A stretch of DNA of 64,000 bases from Polaribacter sp. (GCA_029250685.1 JAQXEU010000022.1:1-64000); one strand, 5' to 3'; numbered from the stretch's first letter, positions 1 to 8,697 are shown. Numbers and translations: made by a program. Notes: a model not told the origin generated them from the sequence alone.

Positions 1-21
1 ATAATTTTAATGGATTAAGTT

Positions 22-50
22 TTTGGAATAGATTAATTATCATATATTTG
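22..50 (+). promoter_or_regulatory. Bacteroidetes-type promoter of the HU gene
   Basis: A TTTG -33 box at 22-25 is followed by a 17-base spacer and TATATTTG at 43-50, which matches the Bacteroidetes -7 consensus TAnnTTTG. The HU start codon lies about 40 bases downstream, a normal leader length. This is a consensus match only; no start-site mapping is available. Confidence 0.6.
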
Positions 51-90
51 CCCCCTCAAAATTATAAAACAAACATACAAATATATTAAG

Positions 91-381
91 ATGACGAAAG
101 CAGATATCGTATCAAAAATTTCAGATAAATCTGGAATTGAAAAGGCAGATGTTTTAGCAACAGTAGAAGCATTTATGACTGAGGTTAAACACGCATTAGA
201 ACAAGGAGACAACGTGTATTTAAGAGGTTTTGGTAGCTTTATTATTAAAACTAGAGCAGAAAAAACAGGTAGAAATATTTCTAAGAACACAACTATTAAA
301 ATTCCTGCACACAACATACCAGCTTTTAAACCAGCTAAAACGTTTACTGAAGGAGTAAAAACAAATGTATTAGTAAAATAA
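91..381 (+). CDS. HU/IHF-family DNA-binding protein
   Basis: This 96-residue protein is a nucleoid-associated DNA-bending protein of the DNABII (HU/IHF) family. The DNABII signature is visible around residues 46-65 (GFGSFIIKTRAEKTGRN). The beta-arm with its intercalating proline follows at about 69-83 (IKIPAHNIPAFKPAK). Length is normal for the family. It acts as a homodimer or heterodimer that compacts and bends DNA. It lies directly upstream of a tiny basic protein and RNase G, an arrangement I recall from other Flavobacteria. A good -33/-7 promoter precedes it. HU cannot be told from IHF by sequence alone. Confidence 0.95.
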   Translation: MTKADIVSKISDKSGIEKADVLATVEAFMTEVKHALEQGDNVYLRGFGSFIIKTRAEKTGRNISKNTTIKIPAHNIPAFKPAKTFTEGVKTNVLVK

Positions 382-430
382 TAACAATATTAATCTAAAC
401 CTATAGTGGGTTTAATAAAACAATCTAATT

Positions 431-520
431 ATGCCAAGTGGTAAAAAAAGAAAGAGAGCAAAAATCTCTACGCACAAACGTAAGAAAAGAGCAAGAGCAA
501 ACAGACATAAGAAAAAGTAA
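431..520 (+). CDS. 29-residue AURKAIP1/COX24-domain protein (bS22/mS38-like)
   Basis: A short ORF starting MPSGKKRKRAKISTHKRKKR encodes 29 residues that are almost all Lys, Arg, His and Ser. The sequence resembles the AURKAIP1/COX24 domain family, which includes the mitochondrial small-subunit protein mS38 and mycobacterial bS22. A role as a small-subunit ribosomal protein is therefore inferred. It starts 49 bases after the HU stop, and its last codons overlap a strong hairpin that probably ends the HU transcript. It is easily missed by gene callers because of its length. Confidence 0.8.
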   Translation: MPSGKKRKRAKISTHKRKKRARANRHKKK

Positions 521-538
521 GCATTAGCTTACTTTTTC
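511..538 (+). terminator. Rho-independent terminator after the HU/bS22-like genes
   Basis: Perfect 12-bp arms GAAAAAGTAAGC and GCTTACTTTTTC surround an ATTA loop, and the 3' arm ends in a T-run. The 5' arm includes the last codons and stop of the 29-residue ORF, so translation and termination overlap physically. Confidence 0.7.
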
Positions 539-575
539 TGCATTTGCTTTAAAAGCTAAAAACGTTCATTGACAA

Positions 576-646
576 GAAGTTTAAACACTTCATACAGGCA
601 AATACCCTGTAACATTATTTTAATCCATCTACACAATTAAGTGTAG
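576..646 (+). promoter_or_regulatory. Three consecutive inverted repeats in the RNase G leader
   Basis: Between the upstream terminator and the RNase G start are three short hairpin-capable repeats. They are GAAGT/ACTTC (576-591), ACAGG/CCTGT (594-610) and CTACAC/GTGTAG (629-646), with loops of 6, 7 and 6 bases. In E. coli the rne leader forms hairpins that mediate autoregulation by RNase E. An analogous role here is inference from position only. Confidence 0.4.
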
Positions 647-664
647 TATAAAACCAAATTCAGA

Positions 665-2197
665 ATGAAAACAGAATTAATTATTCGTTCAAGTTCATCT
701 GATATTGATTTTGCCTTACTAAGAGATGGTAAACTTATTGAATTAAATAAAGAGACAAACGATAATAAGTTTTCTGTTGGTGATATTTTTATTGCCAAAA
801 TAGGAAAAGTATTATCTGGCTTAAACGCTGCATTTGTTAATGTTGGTTATCCAAAAGATGGCTTTTTACATTATCATGATTTAGGTGCGCAAGTAAACTC
901 TTTATCAAAATTCCTTAAGAAAGTAAGCACAGGTAATTACAAAGAATTCACTTTAAAAAATTTCGGCTTTGAGAAAGATATACACAAAGACGGAAGCATT
1001 AATGATGTCCTAAAATCAGGGCAAAACACATTAGTACAAATTGTAAAAGAACCAATTTCTACCAAAGGACCACGAATTAGTTCTGAGCTTTCTATAGCTG
1101 GTAGATTTTTAGTTTTAGTTCCTTTTTCTAATAGAGTTTCTGTATCACAAAAAATTGCAGATCCGAAGGAAAAAGAACGTTTAAAAAGATTAGCCCAAAG
1201 TATAAAACCAAAAGGTTTTGGTGTTATATTAAGAACTGTTGCACAAGATAAAAAAGTAGCAGAACTTGATAGGGATTTACAAAACTCTTTAGAGCGTTGG
1301 AAAGGAATGTGTAAGCAAATTGCAAACACAAACACACCAACAAAAATATTGAGTGAGTTAAACAGAGCATCTTCTATTTTAAGAGATGTAATGAATGATT
1401 CTTTTACAAACATTGTTACAAATGACGAGACTTTAGTTGAAGAGATTAAAGATTATTTACAAGAAATTTATCCTGAAAAGGTAAATATTGTAACACTACA
1501 CAAATCAAAAACACCAATATTTGAGAAGTATGGCATTGAACGTCAAATAAAAACTTCTTTTGGTAAAACAGTATCTATGAGTAAAGGTGCGTATTTGGTA
1601 ATTGAACATACCGAAGCATTGCACGTTGTAGATGTAAATAGCGGAAACAGATCTAACAAAGCAAATTCGCAAGAAGACACTGCTTTAGAAGTTAACATGA
1701 TTGCTGCAAAAGAAATTGCAAGACAATTACAGTTACGTGATATGGGTGGAATTATTGTGGTTGATTTTATTGATATGCAATCAGCAGAAAATAGACAAAA
1801 ACTTTATCAGTACATGAAAGAGGAAATGTCTTTTGATAGAACAAAGCACAAAATTTTACCACCAAGTAAATTTGGTTTAGTACAAATAACTCGTCAAAGA
1901 GTAAGACCAGAATTAGAAATTAAAACAAGAGAGCCAAACCCGAATAAAAACGGAGAAGTTGAGGCGCCAATTGTTTTAATTGATAAAATAGAAATTGAGT
2001 TAGAAAGAATTATATCTAGCGGAAAAAACTACAAAAAGATTACGCTTAATGCGCATCCATTTGTAGCCGCGTACCTTACACAAGGTGTTTCTTCTATTCG
2101 ATTTAAATGGTTCATTAAATACAAAAAGTGGATTGATATATTACCTAGAGATGCTTACCAGTACTTGCAATATAAATTTTATAAAAAAAGCAAGTAA
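665..2197 (+). CDS. rng: Ribonuclease E/G family endoribonuclease
   Basis: This 510-residue single-strand endoribonuclease is of the RNase G type and would act in rRNA maturation and mRNA turnover. An S1-like RNA-binding region lies near residues 37-130 and contains an insertion typical of this phylum. The catalytic DNase I-like region has the two metal-binding aspartates in VVDVNSG (D323) and GGIIVVD (D367). The Zn-link cysteines (CPxC) of proteobacterial enzymes are absent; the sequence after ITRQRVRPE continues TREPNPNKNG instead, as I recall for Bacteroidetes homologues. There is no long disordered C-terminal scaffold, so RNase G is a better name than RNase E. The leader contains three hairpins. 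Confidence 0.93.
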   Translation: MKTELIIRSSSSDIDFALLRDGKLIELNKETNDNKFSVGDIFIAKIGKVLSGLNAAFVNVGYPKDGFLHYHDLGAQVNSLSKFLKKVSTGNYKEFTLKNFGFEKDIHKDGSINDVLKSGQNTLVQIVKEPISTKGPRISSELSIAGRFLVLVPFSNRVSVSQKIADPKEKERLKRLAQSIKPKGFGVILRTVAQDKKVAELDRDLQNSLERWKGMCKQIANTNTPTKILSELNRASSILRDVMNDSFTNIVTNDETLVEEIKDYLQEIYPEKVNIVTLHKSKTPIFEKYGIERQIKTSFGKTVSMSKGAYLVIEHTEALHVVDVNSGNRSNKANSQEDTALEVNMIAAKEIARQLQLRDMGGIIVVDFIDMQSAENRQKLYQYMKEEMSFDRTKHKILPPSKFGLVQITRQRVRPELEIKTREPNPNKNGEVEAPIVLIDKIEIELERIISSGKNYKKITLNAHPFVAAYLTQGVSSIRFKWFIKYKKWIDILPRDAYQYLQYKFYKKSK

Positions 2198-2215
2198 GGC
2201 ATTACTTTTATCAAC

Positions 2216-2253
2216 AAAAAAAACCGCATCATTAAAATGATGCGGTTTTTTTT
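2216..2253. terminator. Bidirectional terminator between rng and the YwqK-like gene
   Basis: Arms CCGCATCATT (2224-2233) and AATGATGCGG (2236-2245) are flanked by an A-run upstream and a T8 run downstream. It can therefore terminate rng on the plus strand and the convergent gene on the minus strand. Confidence 0.85.
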
Positions 2254-2273
2254 ATAATTTGTTTTACTGTCTT

Positions 2274-2627
2274 TTATTCTTTATTGGATGCCAGTTTGGT
2301 ATCTTCATTCCATTTTTTAACACTAATTACTTTGTTGTTATTGTAAGTAATTTCTTTTAATGAATTATTTTTCCAAGAGAACCATTTTCCTACTTTTTTA
2401 CCAGCTTGGTAATTTGCTATCATTGTTTTTTCTCCTTCTAGATTATAAGAAACCCATTGACCAGTTAATTTTTTGTCTTTAAAAAAACCTTGCTCTTTTA
2501 CAGAACCATTTTCAAAATAGTATGTAGCTTTTACCATATCACCAGATATTTCATAGGTGGGCTTAACCTCTTGAGAATTGATAATTGAAACTGTAAATAA
2601 AAATATTAAGGCGACTAATTTTTTAAT
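2274..2627 (-). CDS. Secreted MORN/YwqK-like repeat protein, probable ATT start
   Basis: The protein contains MORN-like strands (YYFENGSVKEQGFFKDKKLTG, then GEKTMIANYQAGKKVGKWF) as in the 'YwqK family antitoxin' proteins of Bacteroidetes. The first ATG in frame (2537) would give 87 residues and no signal peptide. The open frame extends 30 codons further and encodes a clear signal sequence, IKKLVALIFLFTVSIINSQ, with no ATG, GTG or TTG available after the upstream stop. Two adjacent ATT codons (2630 and 2627) precede the lysines, and a promoter lies just upstream. I therefore set the start at ATT 2627, giving 117 residues; this is inference. The antitoxin label is annotation habit, and no toxin gene is adjacent. 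Confidence 0.7.
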   Translation of the reverse strand: MKKLVALIFLFTVSIINSQEVKPTYEISGDMVKATYYFENGSVKEQGFFKDKKLTGQWVSYNLEGEKTMIANYQAGKKVGKWFSWKNNSLKEITYNNNKVISVKKWNEDTKLASNKE

Positions 2628-2657
2628 AATATGTGTGTTTAATGTTAACTACTCACA

Positions 2658-2689
2658 CAAATATACTTTTAATATTAACAATTAACAAA
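2658..2689 (-). promoter_or_regulatory. Promoter of the YwqK-like gene
   Basis: Read on the minus strand, TTTG (2686-2689), a 20-base spacer and TATATTTG (2658-2665) match the Bacteroidetes consensus. The predicted transcript start is about 20 bases upstream of the tandem ATT codons and more than 110 bases from the first ATG, which supports the longer protein. Confidence 0.55.
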
Positions 2690-2718
2690 CATTTACATAA
2701 CATTAAATTAACATTGGG

Positions 2719-4899
2719 CTAAAACCAAAAACCCAAATTAAAATACCAATATGTTTTATTAGTATCAGGAGACCAAGAATATTTTAAGTCTATTGGGCCT
2801 AAAATTGAGTTTAAACTATAGCCTAACGCGTATCCAGATTTTGTATCATCAAACAAATCGCCGCCTTCTAAAACACTACTATCAACTCTTGCGTAATTTG
2901 CAATAACATGTAAAAACTGATTTTCTGTAACATCAAATCTAAAATTAAATGTAGATTTTAAAAATGATTGCTCAGACAAAGCATTAATATCATAACCATA
3001 AAAGGGAATAAAATTATTAATGAAATTTTGATTGTACCCACCAAGTAAAAAATCAAAAGTTGTTGAGTTAACTTCTCCTAATGTAAAACCTGCTTCCGAC
3101 TCAAATAAAAAGGTTGTTTTTTTACTTATCGCTTTTGCAAACCCAATTCTTCCTTTTGCTTGAGAAAACTGCCTAAAGTCATTATTATAATCAGAAGACG
3201 ATATATACCATTTGAATTTAGCAGCTATAAAAAAGCCTTTTTTAGGATAGTATTTGTCATCATGAGTATCTAATTTTAGATAAGAATACATATTAAAATA
3301 ATCACTGTCGTCAAAAACAAAGGGCTCATTTGATGGTGTAGAAATTGTTTCAGTTTCGGACAACAATCTTTGATGTTCTAAACCTAAACCAATGGCGAAT
3401 TTTCTATCGAACGTTGTTTGAATATAAATTCTATTAGTAAAGTCTCTGTAGTTTAAATCAATTAAATTTATTCCTGGAATCTTTGATTTTACATTCGTTT
3501 GAAAACTATTATATCTAGAACTGAATCCGTAACTATAATAAAATCCATTATCAACAAAATACTGTAAATCAAACCTTGGTTTATCTCCAATAACTAAATC
3601 CAAAGAAATAGCATCATTTTTAGATAAAATATTTTTTTGATTTAAGTTGATTAAAACTCCAGATTTATACACAAAATCATAATGAACACCTAATCTAAGA
3701 CTCGCTTTTACATTGTTTTCTTTAATTTTTAATATAATAATGTCTCCTTCAGTAGTTTTTTTAATCTTAAAATTAATCATCTTAAAATTATCAGTTGCTG
3801 ACAAATAACTAATCTTATTTGCTAGTTTCTTGTAGTTGATTTTATCTCCTTCATGCAGTTTTAATTTGCCTAAAACATACGCTCTCGTATAATTTTCATT
3901 TCCAGAAATTTCAATTTTATGAACAACAATTTCTTTATCCCTAATTACTAAATCAATTGGATTTCTTTTTATTGATTGAAGCTTAGCAATGCTATCAAAT
4001 GTTTTCGTGAACTTTTTTGCAATTTGAGTTCCTTTAGAAAGAATTTCTAGTGATTTATCAAATGAAACTACAGAATATTCATAAATATCAGGATGAATAT
4101 ACACGTCTGTTTTTGCAATTTTTTCAGGATTTTTTTTATACATCTGATAACTTGAAATCTGACTTAAAACATCTATTGCAGACTTTATATTTTCTTTATT
4201 AAATAATTTAGATTGCACATCAACACCAATAATAATATCAACTCCCGTTTTTTCCATTTCATCAACCGGAAAGTTGTTTGCAATTCCGCCATCAATTAAT
4301 AATTTTCCATTAACTTCTATCGGATTTAATAAAGTAGGAAATGAGCCACTTGCTCTTAAAGCTATAGGCAAAGAGCCATTTGTTATTTTTACCTGATTAC
4401 CCGTTTCTACATCTGTTGCAATACAAAAAAACGGAATTGGTAATTTAGAAAAATCAGAAATTGAATCTACAGGCGACAATAATTCTGTTAAAAACCTCAA
4501 CACATTTTGTCCTTTAGAAACACCTTGTGGCAAACCAATCTTCCCTTTATTTATAGGTAAAACCAATGAATGCTTTTCGCCGTGTTCTTTTTCAAAAAAA
4601 GATTCTGATTTTCTAAAATTTTTATCTTGTAAGAGCGTATAAAAATCTGTGTCAATAACAATTTTTTCTATTTGTGTTGCACTATAACCAGCAGCATACA
4701 GACCACCAACAATTGCGCCCATGCTTGTTCCTCCAATATAATCTATTTGAATTCCAGCTTTTTCAATTTCTTTTAAAACACCAATATGTGCAAACCCTTT
4801 TGCGCCACCTCCACTTAAAACCAAGCCGATTTTTGGTTGTTTTTTTTGTGAAAAAACAACTGCAGAAATCATTAGAAATATAAAAAATAGCTTTTTCAT
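2719..4899 (-). CDS. Patatin-like phospholipase with POTRA and outer-membrane barrel (type Vd autotransporter)
   Basis: This 726-residue protein has a signal peptide (MKKLFFIFLMISAVVFSQ), then a patatin domain. Visible motifs are the oxyanion loop LSGGGAKG, the nucleophile elbow GGTSMGA (Ser 59) and the dyad aspartate in LLIDGGIANN. A POTRA-like segment (IVVHKIEISGNENYTRAYV) follows around residue 330. The C-terminal half is rich in amphipathic strands and ends in FNLGFWF, typical of a BamA/TpsB-like barrel. This architecture matches PlpD/FplA-type Vd autotransporters, so an outer-membrane lipid acyl hydrolase is expected. Its ATG overlaps the uvrC stop (TAATG), suggesting translational coupling. 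Substrate and surface exposure are not shown. Confidence 0.88.
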   Translation of the reverse strand: MKKLFFIFLMISAVVFSQKKQPKIGLVLSGGGAKGFAHIGVLKEIEKAGIQIDYIGGTSMGAIVGGLYAAGYSATQIEKIVIDTDFYTLLQDKNFRKSESFFEKEHGEKHSLVLPINKGKIGLPQGVSKGQNVLRFLTELLSPVDSISDFSKLPIPFFCIATDVETGNQVKITNGSLPIALRASGSFPTLLNPIEVNGKLLIDGGIANNFPVDEMEKTGVDIIIGVDVQSKLFNKENIKSAIDVLSQISSYQMYKKNPEKIAKTDVYIHPDIYEYSVVSFDKSLEILSKGTQIAKKFTKTFDSIAKLQSIKRNPIDLVIRDKEIVVHKIEISGNENYTRAYVLGKLKLHEGDKINYKKLANKISYLSATDNFKMINFKIKKTTEGDIIILKIKENNVKASLRLGVHYDFVYKSGVLINLNQKNILSKNDAISLDLVIGDKPRFDLQYFVDNGFYYSYGFSSRYNSFQTNVKSKIPGINLIDLNYRDFTNRIYIQTTFDRKFAIGLGLEHQRLLSETETISTPSNEPFVFDDSDYFNMYSYLKLDTHDDKYYPKKGFFIAAKFKWYISSSDYNNDFRQFSQAKGRIGFAKAISKKTTFLFESEAGFTLGEVNSTTFDFLLGGYNQNFINNFIPFYGYDINALSEQSFLKSTFNFRFDVTENQFLHVIANYARVDSSVLEGGDLFDDTKSGYALGYSLNSILGPIDLKYSWSPDTNKTYWYFNLGFWF

Positions 4900-6692
4900 T
4901 ATGATTTTTTGTTGAAATAATCAAATATAATTTTGGCTCTTGTATTACCAACCTCAGCAACTAACTCTTCTAAAGTTGCAGACTTTACTCTCTTTGCTGA
5001 CTTAAATTTACGTAATAAAGTTGTAATAGTTTGCTTACCAACAGATGGAATTTGTTCTAATTCAGACTGAATTGCACTTTTACTTCTTTTGTTTCTGTGT
5101 AAAGTAATTCCGAATCGGTGTGCTTCGTTTCTTAAAAACTGAATGATTTTTAAACTTTCAGATTTTTTATCTAAATACAAAGGAACAGAATCTCCTGGAT
5201 AATAAATTTCTTCCAATCGTTTTGCGATACCAATAATGGCAATTTTTCCTCGAAGCTCTAAAGCATCTAAACTTTTTAAAGCGGACGAAAGCTGCCCTTT
5301 TCCTCCGTCAATAATTATCAACTGCGGTAAAGGCTGTTTCTCGTCTAAAAGTCTTTTATAGCGTCTAAAAACCACTTCTTCCATCGACGCAAAATCATCT
5401 GGACCAACAACCGTTTTTATATTGTAATGTCTGTACTCTTTTTTACTTGGTTTTCCGCTTCTAAAAACTACACAAGCTGCAACCGGATGCGTTCCTTGAA
5501 TATTTGAATTATCAAAACATTCAATATGTCTCGGTTCTTCATGTAAGCGCAAATCAGATTTCATTTGAGACATAATTCTTTTTGCATGACGATCCGGATC
5601 CACAATTTTCATTTGCTTAAATCGATCTTGTCTAAAATACCTTGCATTTCTGATAGATAAATCTACAATGCGTTTTTTATCACCAACTTTCGGAATGGTT
5701 ACTTTAATTTCATCTCCAACATCAACAGCAAACGGAACGTAAATTTCTTTTGCAAGCGAATTAAATCGCTGACGGATTTCTACAATTGATAATTCTAATA
5801 ATGCCTTGTCAGTTTCGTCTAATTTTTTCTTTATTTCTGATGTGTGAGATTGAATAATTGATCCGTTTGCAATCTTAAAAAAATTGACATAACCAAAGCT
5901 TTCATCTGAAATGACTGAAAAAACATCAACATTATTTATACTCGGATTTACGACGGTAGATTTTGCTTGATAATTCGCTAATTGCTCTAATTTTACTTTT
6001 ATTTTTTGCGCTTCTTCAAATTCCATTTTAGCTGCAAAATCTTGCATTAATTCAGAGAATTTTTCTAACGATTCTTTAAAGTTTCCTTTTACAATATTTC
6101 TAATTGCTGTAATATCTTGTAGATAATTTTCTTCGGATTGTAGGTTTTCACAAGGCGCTTTACAGTTTCCTAAATGATACTCCAAACAGACTTTGTATTT
6201 TTTTGCTGCAACTTTTTCTTTGCTTAAATCAAATTTGCAAGTTCGTAATAAATACAATTCCTTAATTAAATCTAATAAGGCTTTAGCGGTTCTAATTGAT
6301 GTATAAGGGCCGAAATATTCAGAGCCGTCTTTTACTACATTTCTAGTTAAAAAAATTCTTGGAAAACGTTCTTTTTTAATGCAAATCCAAGGATAGGTTT
6401 TATCATCCTTTAGCATCACATTATATTTTGGTTGGTACTTTTTTATCAGATTATTCTCTAACAGCAATGCATCTGTTTCTGTTTCAACAACAATGTGTTT
6501 TACCGAAACAATTTTCTTTACTAAAACTCTTGTTTTACCATTTTCGTGATTTTTATTAAAATAAGAAGCAACTCTTTTTTTAAGATTTTTTGCTTTACCG
6601 ACATAAATAATAACATCGTTGGCATCAAAATATTGATACACACCAGGAGAGTTTGGCAACGATTTTATTTGAATTTCTAAAGCATTAGACAT
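4899..6692 (-). CDS. uvrC: UvrABC excinuclease subunit C
   Basis: This 597-residue protein is the dual-incision nuclease of nucleotide excision repair. It has an N-terminal GIY-YIG domain (PNSPGVYQYF...IIYVGKAKNL), a Cys-containing linker (CLEYHLGNCKAPC), a UVR motif near residues 200-235 and an RNase H-like C-terminal nuclease (HIECFDNSNIQG, IIDGGKGQLS). A terminal helix-hairpin-helix region (IPSVGKQTITTLLRKF) closes it. Length is normal. It shares a TAATG overlap with the downstream patatin gene. A near-consensus -7 box (TAATTTCG) lies just upstream of the start. Confidence 0.97.
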   Translation of the reverse strand: MSNALEIQIKSLPNSPGVYQYFDANDVIIYVGKAKNLKKRVASYFNKNHENGKTRVLVKKIVSVKHIVVETETDALLLENNLIKKYQPKYNVMLKDDKTYPWICIKKERFPRIFLTRNVVKDGSEYFGPYTSIRTAKALLDLIKELYLLRTCKFDLSKEKVAAKKYKVCLEYHLGNCKAPCENLQSEENYLQDITAIRNIVKGNFKESLEKFSELMQDFAAKMEFEEAQKIKVKLEQLANYQAKSTVVNPSINNVDVFSVISDESFGYVNFFKIANGSIIQSHTSEIKKKLDETDKALLELSIVEIRQRFNSLAKEIYVPFAVDVGDEIKVTIPKVGDKKRIVDLSIRNARYFRQDRFKQMKIVDPDRHAKRIMSQMKSDLRLHEEPRHIECFDNSNIQGTHPVAACVVFRSGKPSKKEYRHYNIKTVVGPDDFASMEEVVFRRYKRLLDEKQPLPQLIIIDGGKGQLSSALKSLDALELRGKIAIIGIAKRLEEIYYPGDSVPLYLDKKSESLKIIQFLRNEAHRFGITLHRNKRSKSAIQSELEQIPSVGKQTITTLLRKFKSAKRVKSATLEELVAEVGNTRAKIIFDYFNKKS

Positions 6693-6788
6693 AAATACGA
6701 AATTACTATTTTACTTTTTCCTTTTTAACTTCTAAAAGATAATTTTACTACTTTTAAGGATTATTAATTAACCCCAATACGTATTATT

Positions 6789-7169
6789 ATGAAAAAAGTG
6801 AACACTATTACATTAAAAACTGCCAAAAAATGGGCTAGTAACTGGAGAGAATTAGAGTCTACCTTCAACAAATACAATGAATGTAGAGCGTTTAACATTC
6901 CTAAAATTGACCTCCAAGAAGTTTTAGCTGAAGATGGTGTTGCAAGTATTAGGGCTTACCTTGGCGTAAAAGAAACACTAAATCCTAAAACAAAAGAGAC
7001 TACATACGAAGAAAAATTAATGATTGTAGGTGTTGATAAAAACAACAAAGACATGATTTCTACTGTAAAAGCAGTTGATGGTTTAGGTGACGGTGATGAA
7101 GATGATATTTATGATTTTACAGATCCATGTCCAAATGTTTGCGATCCAGATAGTCCTTTAAACGGTTAA
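6789..7169 (+). CDS. Conserved hypothetical protein with Asp-rich, Cys-containing C-terminus
   Basis: The family function is unknown to me. The protein has 126 residues, no signal peptide and no membrane segment. The N-terminal half is a basic amphipathic region (TAKKWASNWRELESTFNKYN). The C-terminal part is very acidic (GDGDEDDIYDF) and ends in DPCPNVCDPDSPLNG with two cysteines. It starts a plus-strand group with a 7-TM-like protein (6-base gap), a histidine kinase and a response regulator, so a signalling role is plausible but inferred. The tail could bind metal or be a redox or recognition motif; nothing in the sequence decides this. Confidence 0.8.
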   Translation: MKKVNTITLKTAKKWASNWRELESTFNKYNECRAFNIPKIDLQEVLAEDGVASIRAYLGVKETLNPKTKETTYEEKLMIVGVDKNNKDMISTVKAVDGLGDGDEDDIYDFTDPCPNVCDPDSPLNG

Positions 7170-7175
7170 TAAAAT

Positions 7176-7832
7176 ATGCCACCAGTTAGATATTTAATTT
7201 ATTTTGGGCATGCATTGTTATTAATAAATGCATTACTTTACATTAAAAGCTATCGTAAAAATTCGGTCGCTTTTAACATATTTACGTTTTACCTTTCTTT
7301 TATTTTAATTATACAACTTATTACTAGTTATAAGGGTTATTTTAAAGAGAATAACATTTATCTTTCACATTATTATTTCATTGGTCAATTTGTTTTATTA
7401 AGCTTGTTATTCAAAAAAATTCTTAAAAAAAGAGTATTACAAAAAGTCATTACAATCATTTTGATTTTTACGTTAATCGCTTTGAGTGTTTTCTATATAA
7501 TATATCCTTCAAGCTATTATCAGTTTAATATTTTTGAAATACTATTAACTTCAATACCATTAATTCTTTTTTGTTTTTTATTTTTTATTCAAACTATTGA
7601 TGGATCTGATAAGAAATTTATTTATATAATTTCTGGGTTTTTCTTATATGTTTTATGCAGTACATTATTGTTTTCTGCCGGTAATTTAGAAAAAGACACA
7701 AGAAATATTATTTGGTGGACAAACTCAATTTTATATTTAGTTTATCAGTTGTTAATTTTTGTTGAGTGGTATAAACACCTTAAAAAGCCAATAAAAAAAC
7801 TACCCGTAAAAACAATTGATTATAAGCAATAA
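7176..7832 (+). CDS. Multi-pass membrane protein, possible sensor component
   Basis: This 218-residue protein has about seven hydrophobic segments, beginning YLIYFGHALLLINALLYI and ending WWTNSILYLVYQLLIFVEW, then a short basic tail. I do not recognise the family. It starts 6 bases after the small acidic protein and ends about 60 bases before a histidine kinase that has only one membrane segment and no sensory domain. A role as a detached sensor for that kinase is inferred from context. A structural membrane protein is equally possible. Confidence 0.8.
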   Translation: MPPVRYLIYFGHALLLINALLYIKSYRKNSVAFNIFTFYLSFILIIQLITSYKGYFKENNIYLSHYYFIGQFVLLSLLFKKILKKRVLQKVITIILIFTLIALSVFYIIYPSSYYQFNIFEILLTSIPLILFCFLFFIQTIDGSDKKFIYIISGFFLYVLCSTLLFSAGNLEKDTRNIIWWTNSILYLVYQLLIFVEWYKHLKKPIKKLPVKTIDYKQ

Positions 7833-7893
7833 TAAAATCAATAGCTGTATTCACTGCAATTTTTGATATCTTCGTTTTAAGCAACTAAATGTA

Positions 7894-8685
7894 ATGGAAG
7901 GTTTATTTTCTAAAGACAATCAATTAATTACTATTGTTATTATCGGGGTAATGTTACTCTTATTAATGGCTATTTCACTGTTGTTGTTTTTCTTCTTTTC
8001 TCGGAAAAAAATTGTTGAAAAAGAACTAGAAAAAAAGACTCTAGAGATCAGTCATCAAAAAGAAATGATACAATCCATCATTGTAACTCAAGAAGAAGAA
8101 CGAAAACGAATTGCACAAGATTTACATGATGATATTAGCTCAAAACTAAACGTTATTAATTTAAACGCTAATCTATTAAAAGACGGCGAGCTTAGTAAGG
8201 AAGAATATATAATTGTAAACGATAGCATTTTAGATGCTACAGACAAAACATTAGAAAGCGCTAGAAAAATTGCGCATAATTTATTGCCTCCAATTTTAGA
8301 TAAATTTGGGTTAAAAGATGCAATTGAAGAATTGGCAGATTCTTTTAATAACAGTAGAAAAATCACTATTAATTATATAATAAACTATAAGAACAAGCAA
8401 CTTTCTTCTCAGTCTGAATTGCATCTTTTTAGAATTGTACAAGAATTAATTAACAACTCAGTAAGACACGGAAAAGCAAAGAATAGCACAATTACAATTA
8501 CTTCAATAGGCACTAAAATTCATTTTTATTATAAAGATGATGGTGTTGGTTTTAATCTAAAAAACGCACTGCTTAAAAAAGGAATTGGAATGAAAAATAT
8601 TGAAAGTAGAGTTGCTTTACTGCGAGGAAAATACTCAATTAAAACATCAGAAAACAAAGGTTTTGAAATAAATATTAACACCTAA
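7894..8685 (+). CDS. Membrane sensor histidine kinase (HisKA_3/NarX-DegS type)
   Basis: This 263-residue protein has one N-terminal membrane helix (ITIVIIGVMLLLLMAISLLLF), a short coiled coil and a HisKA_3 dimerisation domain with the phospho-acceptor His in RIAQDLHDDIS. A compact HATPase_c domain follows, with N box ELINNSVRHG and G1 box DDGVGF. There is no periplasmic or PAS sensor, so the input must come from a partner, possibly the membrane protein just upstream. It is followed after 12 bases by a LuxR-type response regulator, its likely cognate partner. A near-consensus -7 (TATCTTCG) lies at 7867-7874. Confidence 0.92.
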   Translation: MEGLFSKDNQLITIVIIGVMLLLLMAISLLLFFFFSRKKIVEKELEKKTLEISHQKEMIQSIIVTQEEERKRIAQDLHDDISSKLNVINLNANLLKDGELSKEEYIIVNDSILDATDKTLESARKIAHNLLPPILDKFGLKDAIEELADSFNNSRKITINYIINYKNKQLSSQSELHLFRIVQELINNSVRHGKAKNSTITITSIGTKIHFYYKDDGVGFNLKNALLKKGIGMKNIESRVALLRGKYSIKTSENKGFEININT

Positions 8686-8697
8686 AATCTCCCAAAG

